Below are positions 1 through 7,370 of a stretch of DNA of 32,048 bases, in pieces. The translations under genes and the position numbers were made by a program. Under the pieces are notes generated by a model. It had not been told where the DNA came from and searched no databases. It saw only the letters and a list, made by a program, of their open reading frames with translations. Position 1 is the first letter of the stretch, and each line of letters begins with the position of its first letter. Source of the stretch: Candidatus Thorarchaeota archaeon (lineage in GTDB: Archaea; Asgardarchaeota; Thorarchaeia; Thorarchaeales; Thorarchaeaceae); assembly GCA_003345545.1 (NCBI GenBank), contig PRDH01000012.1, positions 51,129 through 83,176 of the forward strand. Reading direction: 5' to 3'.

Positions 1-885
1 CTGGCATCTGTTGGAAACGCCCTTGAGCATGACCACACGTACGAGTTCATTGCCTATCGTTCAATGGACCAATCTGGATTCAAGAGAGGAGTTGAACCCG
101 AGTCTGTACTCGAAATGGTGGAGAGAATGAAAGACAGGGTGTTCTCGAATATCGACCCTGATGAGGGGAGAGTCCTAATCGAACCTCACGGTCCGGACCC
201 CGTAATCTATGGAATCCGGGGAGAAGCGGCAACTGATGTCATTGAAGCGGCAGGACTCGTAAGGAGCAAGCAAGATGTCGACAGATGGATGGTGTTCAGA
301 AGCAACCAGGCCACTGCTGAGCATCTTACGCATACCATGACGATTCGTGACCTGAGACCGTACATGGCCTGCCTTGTCCATGGACGCGTAGAGAGTCGCC
401 CAAGGATAATGGAGGGAGGTCATGTCTTCTTCGAACTTGGAAATGATGATGAGAGAATTGACTGCGCGGCATACGAGCCCACTCGGGGCTTTAGAGAGAT
501 TGTCAGGGGGCTTCGTGTTGGTGATGAGATCTGTGTGCATGCGAATGTCAAGCCGAGGTCAAGAACGCATGGCCTCACGCTCAATATCGAAGGCCTTGAG
601 ATTCTCAACCTTGGGCCTGATGTCTTGTTAGTGAATCCAGACTGCCCTCACTGTCTGAAGCGGATGAAGAGTGCAGGAAGCGGGAAAGGCTTCAAGTGTT
701 TCAGATGTGGCTTTAAGGACCGGAATGCAGCGAAGGTCGAGAAGAGGGCAGAGAGAACCATCAAGGAGGGGCTTCACCTCCCACCCCTCAGCGCGCAGAG
801 ACATCTCACTCGACCTCTTGCCAGGATTAATCGTTCGAACTCAGGAAGACCAGAGCATCTTGTCAGCAAATGGCATAGTCACTGA
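1..885 (+). CDS. tiaS: tRNA(Ile2) 2-agmatinylcytidine synthetase TiaS, C-terminal part
   Basis: The frame is open from base 1, so the gene's 5' end lies outside the window; an internal ATG at 64 is not the start. The leading residues (ASVGNALEHDHTYEFIAYR) match the conserved TiaS segment before the OB fold. They are followed by a GIRG motif, an OB-fold-like region and a C-terminal zinc ribbon (CPHC and CFRC). TiaS attaches agmatine to C34 of tRNA-Ile(CAU) so that it decodes AUA, an archaeal function. The gene converges with the uS11 gene, leaving 38 bases between the stops. The basic tail after the zinc ribbon is variable in the family. The family call is secure; only the N-terminal catalytic part is missing from view. 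Confidence 0.9.
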   Translation: MASVGNALEHDHTYEFIAYRSMDQSGFKRGVEPESVLEMVERMKDRVFSNIDPDEGRVLIEPHGPDPVIYGIRGEAATDVIEAAGLVRSKQDVDRWMVFRSNQATAEHLTHTMTIRDLRPYMACLVHGRVESRPRIMEGGHVFFELGNDDERIDCAAYEPTRGFREIVRGLRVGDEICVHANVKPRSRTHGLTLNIEGLEILNLGPDVLLVNPDCPHCLKRMKSAGSGKGFKCFRCGFKDRNAAKVEKRAERTIKEGLHLPPLSAQRHLTRPLARINRSNSGRPEHLVSKWHSH

Positions 886-923
886 ATAATCTGTCAAATG
901 CACAGAATAGGAAGCGTTTGAAA

Positions 924-1349
924 CTACACACGTCTGCCACGACGACCTCCAGCTTTTCTGGTTCCATCGTGTGGCATAGGAGTGACCTCATCAATGATAC
1001 CGATCCTAAGACCAGCCCTGCTGAGCGCACGAATGGCTGCCTGAGCACCGGGACCTGGAGTCTTTGGACCAGAGCCACCCGGAGCTCTGACGCGAATATG
1101 AATGCCGTAGACACCCTTGTCCTTTGCCTCTCTGGCCGCCTGAAATGCTGCCTGCATGGCAGCGTGCGGTGAGGACTCGTTCCTGTCAGCCTTGACCATC
1201 ATACCACCAGTATGTCGTGCCAAGGTTTCTGCACCAGAGATATCAGTGATGTGAACGATGGTGTCGTTGTATGACGCAAAGATATGCGCGACGCCCCACT
1301 TGTCTCTCTTCTCTTCCTTACTCAAGTTCTTCATCTCCTGAAACATCAT
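924..1349 (-). CDS. rps11: 30S ribosomal protein uS11
   Basis: This is uS11, a small-subunit platform protein. Its signature is plain: [18 protein letters not shown] near the N-terminus, [10 protein letters not shown], then a [11 protein letters not shown] block and the highly conserved basic end (DVTP-like [17 protein letters not shown]). At 141 residues it has typical archaeal length. The reading frame begins inside the uS4 gene. Possible ATGs are at 1349, 1346 and 1334, and all overlap the uS4 stop, which indicates translational coupling. It is the last gene of the uS13-uS4-uS11 run. In many archaea rpoD follows uS11, but here the next gene is tiaS on the other strand. Confidence 0.97.
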   Translation of the reverse strand: MMFQEMKNLSKEEKRDKWGVAHIFASYNDTIVHITDISGAETLARHTGGMMVKADRNESSPHAAMQAAFQAAREAKDKGVYGIHIRVRAPGGSGPKTPGPGAQAAIRALSRAGLRIGIIDEVTPMPHDGTRKAGGRRGRRV

Positions 1350-1980
1350 CAGGTTCGTTTCTCAGCGGCTCTCTCTCATCTACAGATTCCATCGAAACAA
1401 GTCGTCGTCTTGGGCGTTCTTCGTCGATCTCCTCAGGAACCGCAGTGATTCTTGTCGCTGCGTCTGAGGCAGCGATTCTTGCTGGGTGGGACTGATCATT
1501 CAATGCAGACTTTGTAGTATATGTGATGTGCTCCTCTTCTGCGGTGGTGATCAATCGTGCAGGTGTTGTCACACGGCGGTCGTTCAGTCCAATATGACCG
1601 TGGGTCACTAACTGCCTAGCATGATGCATGGAGGCTGCTAGACCCTTTCGAAAGACGATTGTCTGGAGTCTACGTTCGAGAACTTTCTCGAGTGTCAGGT
1701 TCAAAACATTATCAAGAGTCAAATCACCAGAAAGGATGCCAAGTCTGCTGAGCTTATCAACAAGCTCTCTCTCATCATGGGCTCTCTCTGAGGGAGGTAG
1801 TGCTAGGAGATACCTTGCCGTTCTGCGGTAATGAGAAAGTTCTGTCCTATGAATCCAGATCTCTTTCTTGTTCCGTAGGCCAAAAGTACCAATCAATTGA
1901 AGCTCCTGTTCAAATCTATCTGTGTCGAAGGGACGCTTCGGCATTACGTACTTCTTGCTCTGGAATCGTATATCTCCCAT
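1318..1980 (-). CDS. rps4: 30S ribosomal protein uS4 with extended acidic tail
   Basis: uS4 is a primary 16S rRNA binder. The N-terminal half is the uS4 family region. An S4 RNA-binding domain follows at roughly residues 105-165, with the motif [20 protein letters not shown]. The start ATG at 1980 lies three bases after the uS13 stop, and the 3' end overlaps the uS11 start. At 220 residues it is longer than most archaeal uS4. The extra length is a C-terminal tail of about 55 residues rich in Glu, Asp and Arg, ending in GDEELE. The tail is in frame and free of stops, so it looks like real protein, though probably disordered. Confidence 0.97.
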   Translation of the reverse strand: MGDIRFQSKKYVMPKRPFDTDRFEQELQLIGTFGLRNKKEIWIHRTELSHYRRTARYLLALPPSERAHDERELVDKLSRLGILSGDLTLDNVLNLTLEKVLERRLQTIVFRKGLAASMHHARQLVTHGHIGLNDRRVTTPARLITTAEEEHITYTTKSALNDQSHPARIAASDAATRITAVPEEIDEERPRRRLVSMESVDEREPLRNEPDDVSGDEELE

Positions 1981-1983
1981 CTC

Positions 1984-2442
1984 TCATGCCGCCTTTACTT
2001 CTTTCCTTGACACACCGACTGCTACGCCACCACGACCAGTCGTTCTGGTGTGTTGGCCCCTTACCTTAAGACCAGCTGCGTGTCTTGTGCCTCGCCATGA
2101 TTTGATCCTGCGGAGTCTGTCAATATCGTTTCTGCTGGCAAAATCAAGGTCAGAACCAGTCAAATGCAGCATTCTGCCACTCATTCTGTCTCTCGGGCGG
2201 TTTAAGAACCAGTCAGGAAAACCTGCCGCCAGAGGATCACGAAGAACGGTTTCTACCGCCTTAATGTTCTCATCCGAAATGTATCCGAGTCTGTCATTGG
2301 GATCCATTCCAAGATGTGCTAGAATGGTCCTGGACATTCGGAGACCAACACCCATGATATGGGTTAGCCCCTGAAGCAGGCTCTCTTGGCCGTCAATGTC
2401 GGATCCACCTATACGAACAATATGCTTGTAGTCTTCAGACAC
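1984..2442 (-). CDS. rps13: 30S ribosomal protein uS13
   Basis: uS13 sits in the small-subunit head. The protein has the helix-two-turn-helix start (IVRIGGSDIDGQESLLQGLTHI-like block), GVGLRMSRTILAHLG, the LKVRGQHTRTTGRGG motif and a basic C-terminus. At 152 residues it fits archaeal uS13. The start is a GTG at 2442, supported by a GAGGT ribosome binding site eight bases upstream. It is the first gene of the minus-strand uS13-uS4-uS11 cluster. A TATA-like box at about 2495-2504 lies upstream in the divergent gap. Confidence 0.97.
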   Translation of the reverse strand: MSEDYKHIVRIGGSDIDGQESLLQGLTHIMGVGLRMSRTILAHLGMDPNDRLGYISDENIKAVETVLRDPLAAGFPDWFLNRPRDRMSGRMLHLTGSDLDFASRNDIDRLRRIKSWRGTRHAAGLKVRGQHTRTTGRGGVAVGVSRKEVKAA

Positions 2443-2494
2443 GGTCTGTTACCTCATTCTGACTGGATTTGGCTAGTTCCGCTCTTTTGGATTC

Positions 2495-2504
2495 CTTATA
2501 ACCA
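2495..2504 (-). promoter_or_regulatory. TATA-like box upstream of the uS13 gene
   Basis: Read on the minus strand this is GGTTATAAG, an archaeal box A-like sequence about 55 bases before the uS13 GTG. It would place a transcript start some 25-30 bases before the start codon, leaving room for the GAGGT ribosome binding site. The call is by position and sequence only. Confidence 0.4.
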
Positions 2505-2561
2505 TTGCCATAGAGAACCGATTCTTGAAGGTCCTCTTAGCCCTCAGTAAGGACTCATCTC

Positions 2562-2966
2562 ATGGGGACACACGTGTCATACGAACCTACCCTTACGCCC
2601 AGTATTAAATCGAGTATCTCAGCCCTTCTAAAAGAGACCATCCTTGAGAGTTGCAGCAGACAAGAGGGAAGAGGACGAAGGAGCGTTCTCATCTCCAGCA
2701 ACAGCTTAGCTAGCAGGATCGTATATCTTCGCTGGGGAATCAGGCCATCGCAGCGCAGACAATACAGAAACCTATTCTCTGAAGTGAGAGAACAGTGCCG
2801 CGAGCTCTTCCGGTACTATGTCAATCAGGGAGAAGTTGTCAGCCAGAAGGAAGGAACAGAGTATAGATACGGAGTCTACAAGTTCGATGAGGTTCGTGGA
2901 AACCTGATTCTGGGGATTGTATATGTTGATGCGGACTCACCTTTTCTGCCAAAGCCCTCGAACTAG
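2562..2966 (+). CDS. Small protein of unknown function
   Basis: I do not recognise this 134-residue protein. It starts with ATG and its divergent 5' region is shared with the uS13 gene. The sequence is a soluble alpha/beta mix with no signal peptide or membrane segment. A basic, Ser/Arg-rich first half (residues 30-75) is followed by a helical stretch (SEVREQCRELFRYYVNQG) and a C-terminal part of alternating hydrophobic residues that suggests beta strands. The stop overlaps the end of the convergent GTPase gene by four bases. The basic patch could bind nucleic acid, but that is a guess. Amino-acid composition looks like genuine coding sequence. Confidence 0.7.
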   Translation: MGTHVSYEPTLTPSIKSSISALLKETILESCSRQEGRGRRSVLISSNSLASRIVYLRWGIRPSQRRQYRNLFSEVREQCRELFRYYVNQGEVVSQKEGTEYRYGVYKFDEVRGNLILGIVYVDADSPFLPKPSN

Positions 2967-3547
2967 GCGGGATTGAAACGAAGCAGGGCATCTGGTGAGA
3001 TGTCCGGGACCTCTAGTCCAAAGGGCTCGCATAGCAGATGCACCAGACTTCTGAGCAGGTTTGTTCGATATGCTAAGTCTACAGCGACTATGGAATGCAC
3101 ATCAGCTCCAATGACCTTGCCAATGGCAGACGGGTCTAGAGCATTCGGGAGCTCTTGTTTGTTTGCAAACGCTCTGATTGGAAGCTTGGGATAGTCCTGC
3201 TGAATCTTCGCCATGATTCCTTTTGATATGACTAGGTTTCTTGGCGTGGAATCAGATATGAGAAAGGCAACATCAGCTCTGCTAAAGTCCCACAGTTTTT
3301 GGGACTGCAATTGCCCTCCGAAATCAAGTATCATGATATCGTAGTTAGCAAAACGGATGTTGGGGAGAACCTCCGTATTGAGCAAGACAGTAGGAAGATG
3401 CTCCTCAGGAGGCGGCGTTTCCATGAGGAGATGAAGAATCGAGGTCTTTCCTACGCCACTCTCACCGACCAATGCAATGACAAAATGTGATGTGGCCATG
3501 GGATCGACAATCCCAGAGAAATTCGTCCGAATATGGCTCGCGGACAT
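2963..3547 (-). CDS. Arf-like small GTPase
   Basis: Ras-superfamily GTPase closest to the Arf branch. Visible motifs, counted from the ATG at 3547: P-loop GESGVGKTS (28-36); a switch I-like PTVLLNTEVL (52-61); G3 as DFGGQ (75-79), where the double Gly is the Arf-type form; G4 as NKQE (129-132), like Arf NKQD. There is no C-terminal prenylation motif, so membrane attachment, if any, would be N-terminal. Starts are possible at ATG 3547 or ATG 3499; the latter leaves ten residues before the P-loop. The frame upstream of 3547 stays open to the stop at 3635-3637 without a start codon. Such GTPases are abundant in Asgard genomes; the role here is unknown. Confidence 0.85.
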   Translation of the reverse strand: MSASHIRTNFSGIVDPMATSHFVIALVGESGVGKTSILHLLMETPPPEEHLPTVLLNTEVLPNIRFANYDIMILDFGGQLQSQKLWDFSRADVAFLISDSTPRNLVISKGIMAKIQQDYPKLPIRAFANKQELPNALDPSAIGKVIGADVHSIVAVDLAYRTNLLRSLVHLLCEPFGLEVPDISPDALLRFNPA

Positions 3548-3774
3548 CACGCCAGTGATTCCTCGAAGGATGCGCGCGACACTGTTGATTCTTTTGGTGA
3601 TCTCATCGTCGGACTCCGCAAATCGGTGGAGAAACTATCAGACTACTGTCTCCGCACTCACGACCGAAGAACTTCAAGTCATCAATCGCAGTTGACTTGT
3701 ACTTGAGCCGTTCTGGACTTCTCTGCCATTTCGGCCGGACTTGAGAGATACCTATTCAGTTGTGCTCGTGATAG

Positions 3775-4165
3775 TCTATTGCTCCAATAATTAAGAGAAG
3801 CAATCCTGCATCGATTAGCGGCATTGACTACGACGACGCTATAGATCATGGTGCGTACCTCTCAGTGGATTCAAAGATAAATCATCAATATGAGAGCAAG
3901 TATTGACAATACAGATGAGAGCGCAGTGAGTACTCGCACTCTTAGAGCATATTCTGATGACGCAACAATCTTCTCGCTCACAGACCTTCTTTCCCATCTA
4001 TGTCAGCAGGCCAAGGAGAAACCCGGTATTAGTCTGACGACTATTATTCATTCCCTGCAATAGAAGACGCCATTTTCTCTTTTGCGTGGTGTCTTCATAT
4101 GGCTCTCTGACGAGGCTGAACTCAGTGAGGAACAGACTGAGTTCTTAGCAAGATCTAGGCCATGA
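3775..4165 (+). pseudogene. Possible decayed gene: two coding-like fragments with an in-frame TAG
   Basis: No intact gene fills 3548-4267. On the plus strand one frame (3775-3906) encodes a fragment containing GIDYDDAIDHGAYLSVDSKI. A second frame runs from an ATG at 3890 to TGA at 4163-4165. It has 57 sense codons, one TAG at 4061-4063, then 33 more codons (KTPFSLLRGVFIWLSDEAEL and on). Both fragments have balanced, protein-like composition, which suggests one gene broken by a frameshift and a nonsense change. No ribosome binding site precedes 3890. Chance open frames remain possible. Nothing else, such as a tRNA or hairpin, was seen between 4166 and 4267. Confidence 0.3.
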
Positions 4166-4267
4166 AATACGGTGATACTGGTTTGAAACACAATATCGTG
4201 CTGCGAGTCGGTATCCTTTTGAGCGTGTGAGGGTCTTGAAATAGCGTTCGAAGGGCGGCGTTGTCGT

Positions 4268-5857
4268 ATGACTGAAGCTCAGGGACAAGGTGGCAGAGGC
4301 CATTCTAGACTCGGATGGCTTACTCTTCTTGTAGTGCTTGTCGTGTTACTTGGTTCCGCTGAGGCGCCTACTGGTGCATATGGCGCGAACGACTTGACAG
4401 ATGCAACCACGCATAGCAGAGTTGCCCTTACCTCCACCGAAAACAGAATAGCTCTAGTCAAGCCCATTTTTTCTGCGACTGCCTACTCAGCCGCTTTCTA
4501 TCAATTCTACTATACGTACGACTCGGTACCTCCAGGGGAGTATGTTACAACTAACCTCGGACTCTTGAACAGAACAGTGGTTGATGACTGGGGGTGGAGC
4601 AGGCGACTCAGTACATGGTTTGAGAGTGACACAGCTCGCTCTCTGCACCTGATTCTCGGAGAGACTGTGACGCTCATCAACGAAATCGACGTGGACGGTG
4701 GTGCGCTCTTTCACGATGGTGTGAGGTCGTATGATGTCCTGATACTCGGGTTTACCGAGTATGTCACAGAGAGGGAGTACCTCTACTATAAGCAATTCGT
4801 GGCGTCAGGAGGCACACTGATCATACTGGATGCCTGCAACTTCCTCGCCGAAGTTGCATATTCCAACGGCTATCTAAGCCTAACCAAGGGACACGGGTGG
4901 GAATTCAACGGAACCCATGCTTGGAAGTCCGCCTACCACAGGTGGTACGAAGACAATAGGAATTGGGTTGGTAGCAACTTCTGGAAATATTGGATCGGCA
5001 CACACTATAATGGCATCAGAGTAAACACAACAAATGTTCTCAGCAACTTCATCAAAACTACGTTGGGTGAGAACATATCGACGACTTACCCCGGCCATGA
5101 AGAGAACTCTCTACAAAACCGGACAGCGACAGACATTATCGGTTACTGGAATTTTATCGACCCCAGTGAAAGCCCTGACAATCCTGTAGTAGCTTATATG
5201 CACAGATACGGAAATGGAATGGTCATACATTCGGGGATAATGGCAAGCGATGTGATTCTCTCTGATTCATTCCTCAAAGTGTTCCTTGCCGCTTCTATAA
5301 GGTTTGGTCTCGCCGGAGAAATCGGTCAATGGAAGTACCCCGAACCGTTAGTTTCGCCAGACGACTTTGTAGAATCTACAATAGCAATGTATGAAAAGTA
5401 TGGAGGGCCAATTTCCGGAGCGCTTTCTGGTTTGGTCTACTGTGACATCAGTTTCAACGTGACGACAGATATTCTCCGGAGCGGCTATCGATGCAACCTT
5501 GAATCTGTGACGGGATACCTGACCAAACAGGCCGATATAGAGGGGCAAGCATTGCTTGAATCCGTCTTGGAGGCTCGGGCCGTGAACGACACTTACTGGC
5601 GATTGGACATAAACACATATCTGTTCACGAATGGAAACCACAGGCTAGCGATTGACGCAACATGGAAGGCGGTTGGGTGTTCGAATTTGGCGAACGAGTC
5701 CATAGGAGCCTTGTATCTCACTGTTCAAAACAGTTGGTGGATGTCGATACTCCCATGGGCTTTGCCTCTAGGTGCCGCAATATGTGCGGCTGTTGTCACA
5801 GTCATATACATGCAGTTCAACAGGATGAAACTCCGAAGGTCTTTCGTTCCAAACTAG
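4268..5857 (+). CDS. Secreted, membrane-anchored protein with a class I amidotransferase-like fold
   Basis: 529 residues. Residues 18-40 form a hydrophobic signal/anchor segment (TLLVVLVVLLGSAEAP) after a short basic N-terminus. Residues 490-515 form a transmembrane helix (LPLGAAICAAVVTVIYM) followed by a short basic cytoplasmic tail. The bulk should therefore lie outside the cell. Around residues 155-195, YDVLILGFTEYVTEREYLYY then FVASGGTLIILDA resembles the glutamine-amidotransferase-like fold found in surface proteins and in the large subunit of N,N-dimethylformamidase. I see no clear Cys-His-Glu triad, so a binding role is as likely as catalysis. Many N-x-S/T sites fit an exported glycoprotein. 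Substrate is unknown. Confidence 0.75.
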   Translation: MTEAQGQGGRGHSRLGWLTLLVVLVVLLGSAEAPTGAYGANDLTDATTHSRVALTSTENRIALVKPIFSATAYSAAFYQFYYTYDSVPPGEYVTTNLGLLNRTVVDDWGWSRRLSTWFESDTARSLHLILGETVTLINEIDVDGGALFHDGVRSYDVLILGFTEYVTEREYLYYKQFVASGGTLIILDACNFLAEVAYSNGYLSLTKGHGWEFNGTHAWKSAYHRWYEDNRNWVGSNFWKYWIGTHYNGIRVNTTNVLSNFIKTTLGENISTTYPGHEENSLQNRTATDIIGYWNFIDPSESPDNPVVAYMHRYGNGMVIHSGIMASDVILSDSFLKVFLAASIRFGLAGEIGQWKYPEPLVSPDDFVESTIAMYEKYGGPISGALSGLVYCDISFNVTTDILRSGYRCNLESVTGYLTKQADIEGQALLESVLEARAVNDTYWRLDINTYLFTNGNHRLAIDATWKAVGCSNLANESIGALYLTVQNSWWMSILPWALPLGAAICAAVVTVIYMQFNRMKLRRSFVPN

Positions 5858-5922
5858 TCCTGCCCGACTGCCAATGCTTCAGGATTCTGCGCGAATTACG
5901 GCTTCAGTGAAGACATCACTTA

Positions 5923-5945
5923 GTTGAGTTGATGGGGCACTCAAC
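5923..5945. other. Inverted repeat after the membrane-protein gene
   Basis: GTTGAGT and ACTCAAC form a perfect 7-bp stem around a 9-base loop, about 65 bases after the stop at 5857. There is no T-run after it, so a terminator function is uncertain. Apart from this hairpin and the tRNA, 5858-6237 shows nothing convincing. Confidence 0.3.
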
Positions 5946-6040
5946 ATAACCTAGACAGTGAAAGCTTCTGGATTGAGAGGTTTTTCACGCTCAGCACAGC
6001 TAAGCACACTTCCTCTACTTCTGCACTTGATGGAAGAGAA

Positions 6041-6158
6041 TGGCGCCCGGAATGAGACTCGAACTCATGCCTCCCAAAGGGAGAGCAGCTGCCTGTCGGG
6101 CTGTAATAAATACGCTATCAGCTCCAGGCTGCCGCCATAGCCACTAGGCTATCCGGGC
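6041..6158 (-). tRNA. tRNA-Ser(GGA) with an intron and encoded CCA
   Basis: On the minus strand, acceptor arms GCCCGGA and TCCGGGC pair fully, with discriminator G and an encoded CCA. A D-arm (GCC/GGC) and a T-arm (ATGAG, loop TTCGAGT, CTCAT) are intact. The anticodon stem GCAGC/GCTGC is split by about 31 extra bases after the position 37 G, near 6091-6121. The loop then reads CTGGAGA, giving anticodon GGA at 6125-6123. The long variable arm (CTCCC TTT GGGAG) and G73 both fit serine. The intron at 37/38 is the canonical archaeal site, but the bulge-helix-bulge pairing is imperfect, so exact splice points could shift by one to three bases. Confidence 0.88.
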
Positions 6159-6237
6159 TTGCAGCCTGTAGATTCTGCAGTCCTTTTCATCTTTTCCCTG
6201 CGCCTATGTTCGAGCCTGCACACAGGAATCCGTTCTC

Positions 6238-7293
6238 TCAAGGGGCGTGCAATTGGCCCGGAGTACCGGAGTAGGACATCTCACCTACGTAGCTAATTCC
6301 CATCATGTCCCGGACTCTATCAGGCTCACGAGTATGGCCTAGTACCCATGCGAGTTTCACTAGCGCAGCTTCAGAGGTCATATCATAGGCGCTCATGGCA
6401 CCAACATCCATGGCAGCGTGGCCGACCTCATAGACTGACAGGTCAGCTTGCCCAAAGGCACATTGTGAACTGACTACTACAAAGCAACCTTGATCCATTG
6501 CCTGTAGGATTCCACCTGTTAGAGCATTCTCGTCAGTGGGAATGTTGCCCGATCCAAAGCCCTCAATCACAATCCCGTGATAACCCATATCGATTATCTT
6601 GGCAAGCGCCTGCGGGGGAAGCCCAGGGAACACTTTCAACAAGAAGACTCGATCATCGAGTCGTGTGTCAAAGCGAGGAATAAGACTCATGTTACGCCTA
6701 ATGCGGCCCTCGTAGAGTACAATATCCCTCGCTAGAATGCCAGTTGGTGATGGGTCCATGGAGTCGAAGGCATCGTAAGAATTCACCCGAACCTTCTTTG
6801 CTCTGGTAGCACGATGTATCTCACCATTGAATACAATGACAGTTTCGCCAAGATCACCGAAAGCGGCGACTCGCATTGCATCCAAGAGATTCCTTGGACC
6901 GTCGCTCCAAGGTATACTGGCAGGTATCTGAGCGCCAGTAAAGACTATAGGTTTTCCAAAGTTCTGAATCATGAAACTGACGGCGGCAGAGGAGTAGGTC
7001 ATCGTGTCGGTTCCATGAGAAACAACAATGCCGCGGAGATCCTTGATCTCCTCACTCACTTGCTTGATAGCACCAGCAAGTGTCTGCCAATGGTGGGGCT
7101 GTGCATTTGCAGAGTCAAGTTGAAAAAGCTCTCTCTTGATGACTTCAATATTGCGCAGGCCTTTGGGTAGTCTCTCAAGCAGCTCATCTACTGCAAGACC
7201 TGGACGAAGAGCCTGTGTTCGCTCGTCATAGATACTTGAGATTGTGCCGCCTGTGGTCATCAGACAGATTTTTGCTGTTTCTTCAGTGGTCAT
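6238..7293 (-). CDS. L-asparaginase, type I
   Basis: Hydrolyses L-asparagine to aspartate and ammonia in the cytoplasm. Two catalytic signatures are intact: TTGGTI at residues 13-18, holding the nucleophilic Thr, and HGTDTM at 93-98, holding the Thr-Asp pair; KPIVFTGAQ follows with the conserved Lys. At 351 residues it has normal family length. The archaeal tRNA amidotransferase subunit GatD shares this domain but carries an N-terminal extension of several dozen residues before TTGGT. That extension is absent here and no gatE is adjacent, so free asparaginase is preferred. The gene is divergent from the reductase at 7371, with a 77-base shared promoter region. Confidence 0.88.
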   Translation of the reverse strand: MTTEETAKICLMTTGGTISSIYDERTQALRPGLAVDELLERLPKGLRNIEVIKRELFQLDSANAQPHHWQTLAGAIKQVSEEIKDLRGIVVSHGTDTMTYSSAAVSFMIQNFGKPIVFTGAQIPASIPWSDGPRNLLDAMRVAAFGDLGETVIVFNGEIHRATRAKKVRVNSYDAFDSMDPSPTGILARDIVLYEGRIRRNMSLIPRFDTRLDDRVFLLKVFPGLPPQALAKIIDMGYHGIVIEGFGSGNIPTDENALTGGILQAMDQGCFVVVSSQCAFGQADLSVYEVGHAAMDVGAMSAYDMTSEAALVKLAWVLGHTREPDRVRDMMGISYVGEMSYSGTPGQLHAP

Positions 7294-7370
7294 GATGCAT
7301 CCTCCAACCTAGAGTCACACTAGCAGATTTATTCATATTGTGATATAGTTCACTAGGTAGATGACCAAGA

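Noticed and set aside
4061..4063. In-frame TAG read as pyrrolysine or as stop-codon recoding
   Set aside because: Several confident genes here end in TAG (actin, M20 peptidase, uS11, the zinc-ribbon protein), so TAG works as a normal stop. No pyl genes are present. Decay or an indel is simpler.
6041..6158. tRNA-Pro(TGG) reading of the same tRNA
   Set aside because: It gives a canonical-looking splice site but puts C at position 33 and leaves the long variable arm and G73 unexplained; serine fits all of these.
6238..7293. GatD subunit of tRNA-Gln amidotransferase
   Set aside because: The N-terminal extension typical of GatD is missing and gatE is not adjacent.
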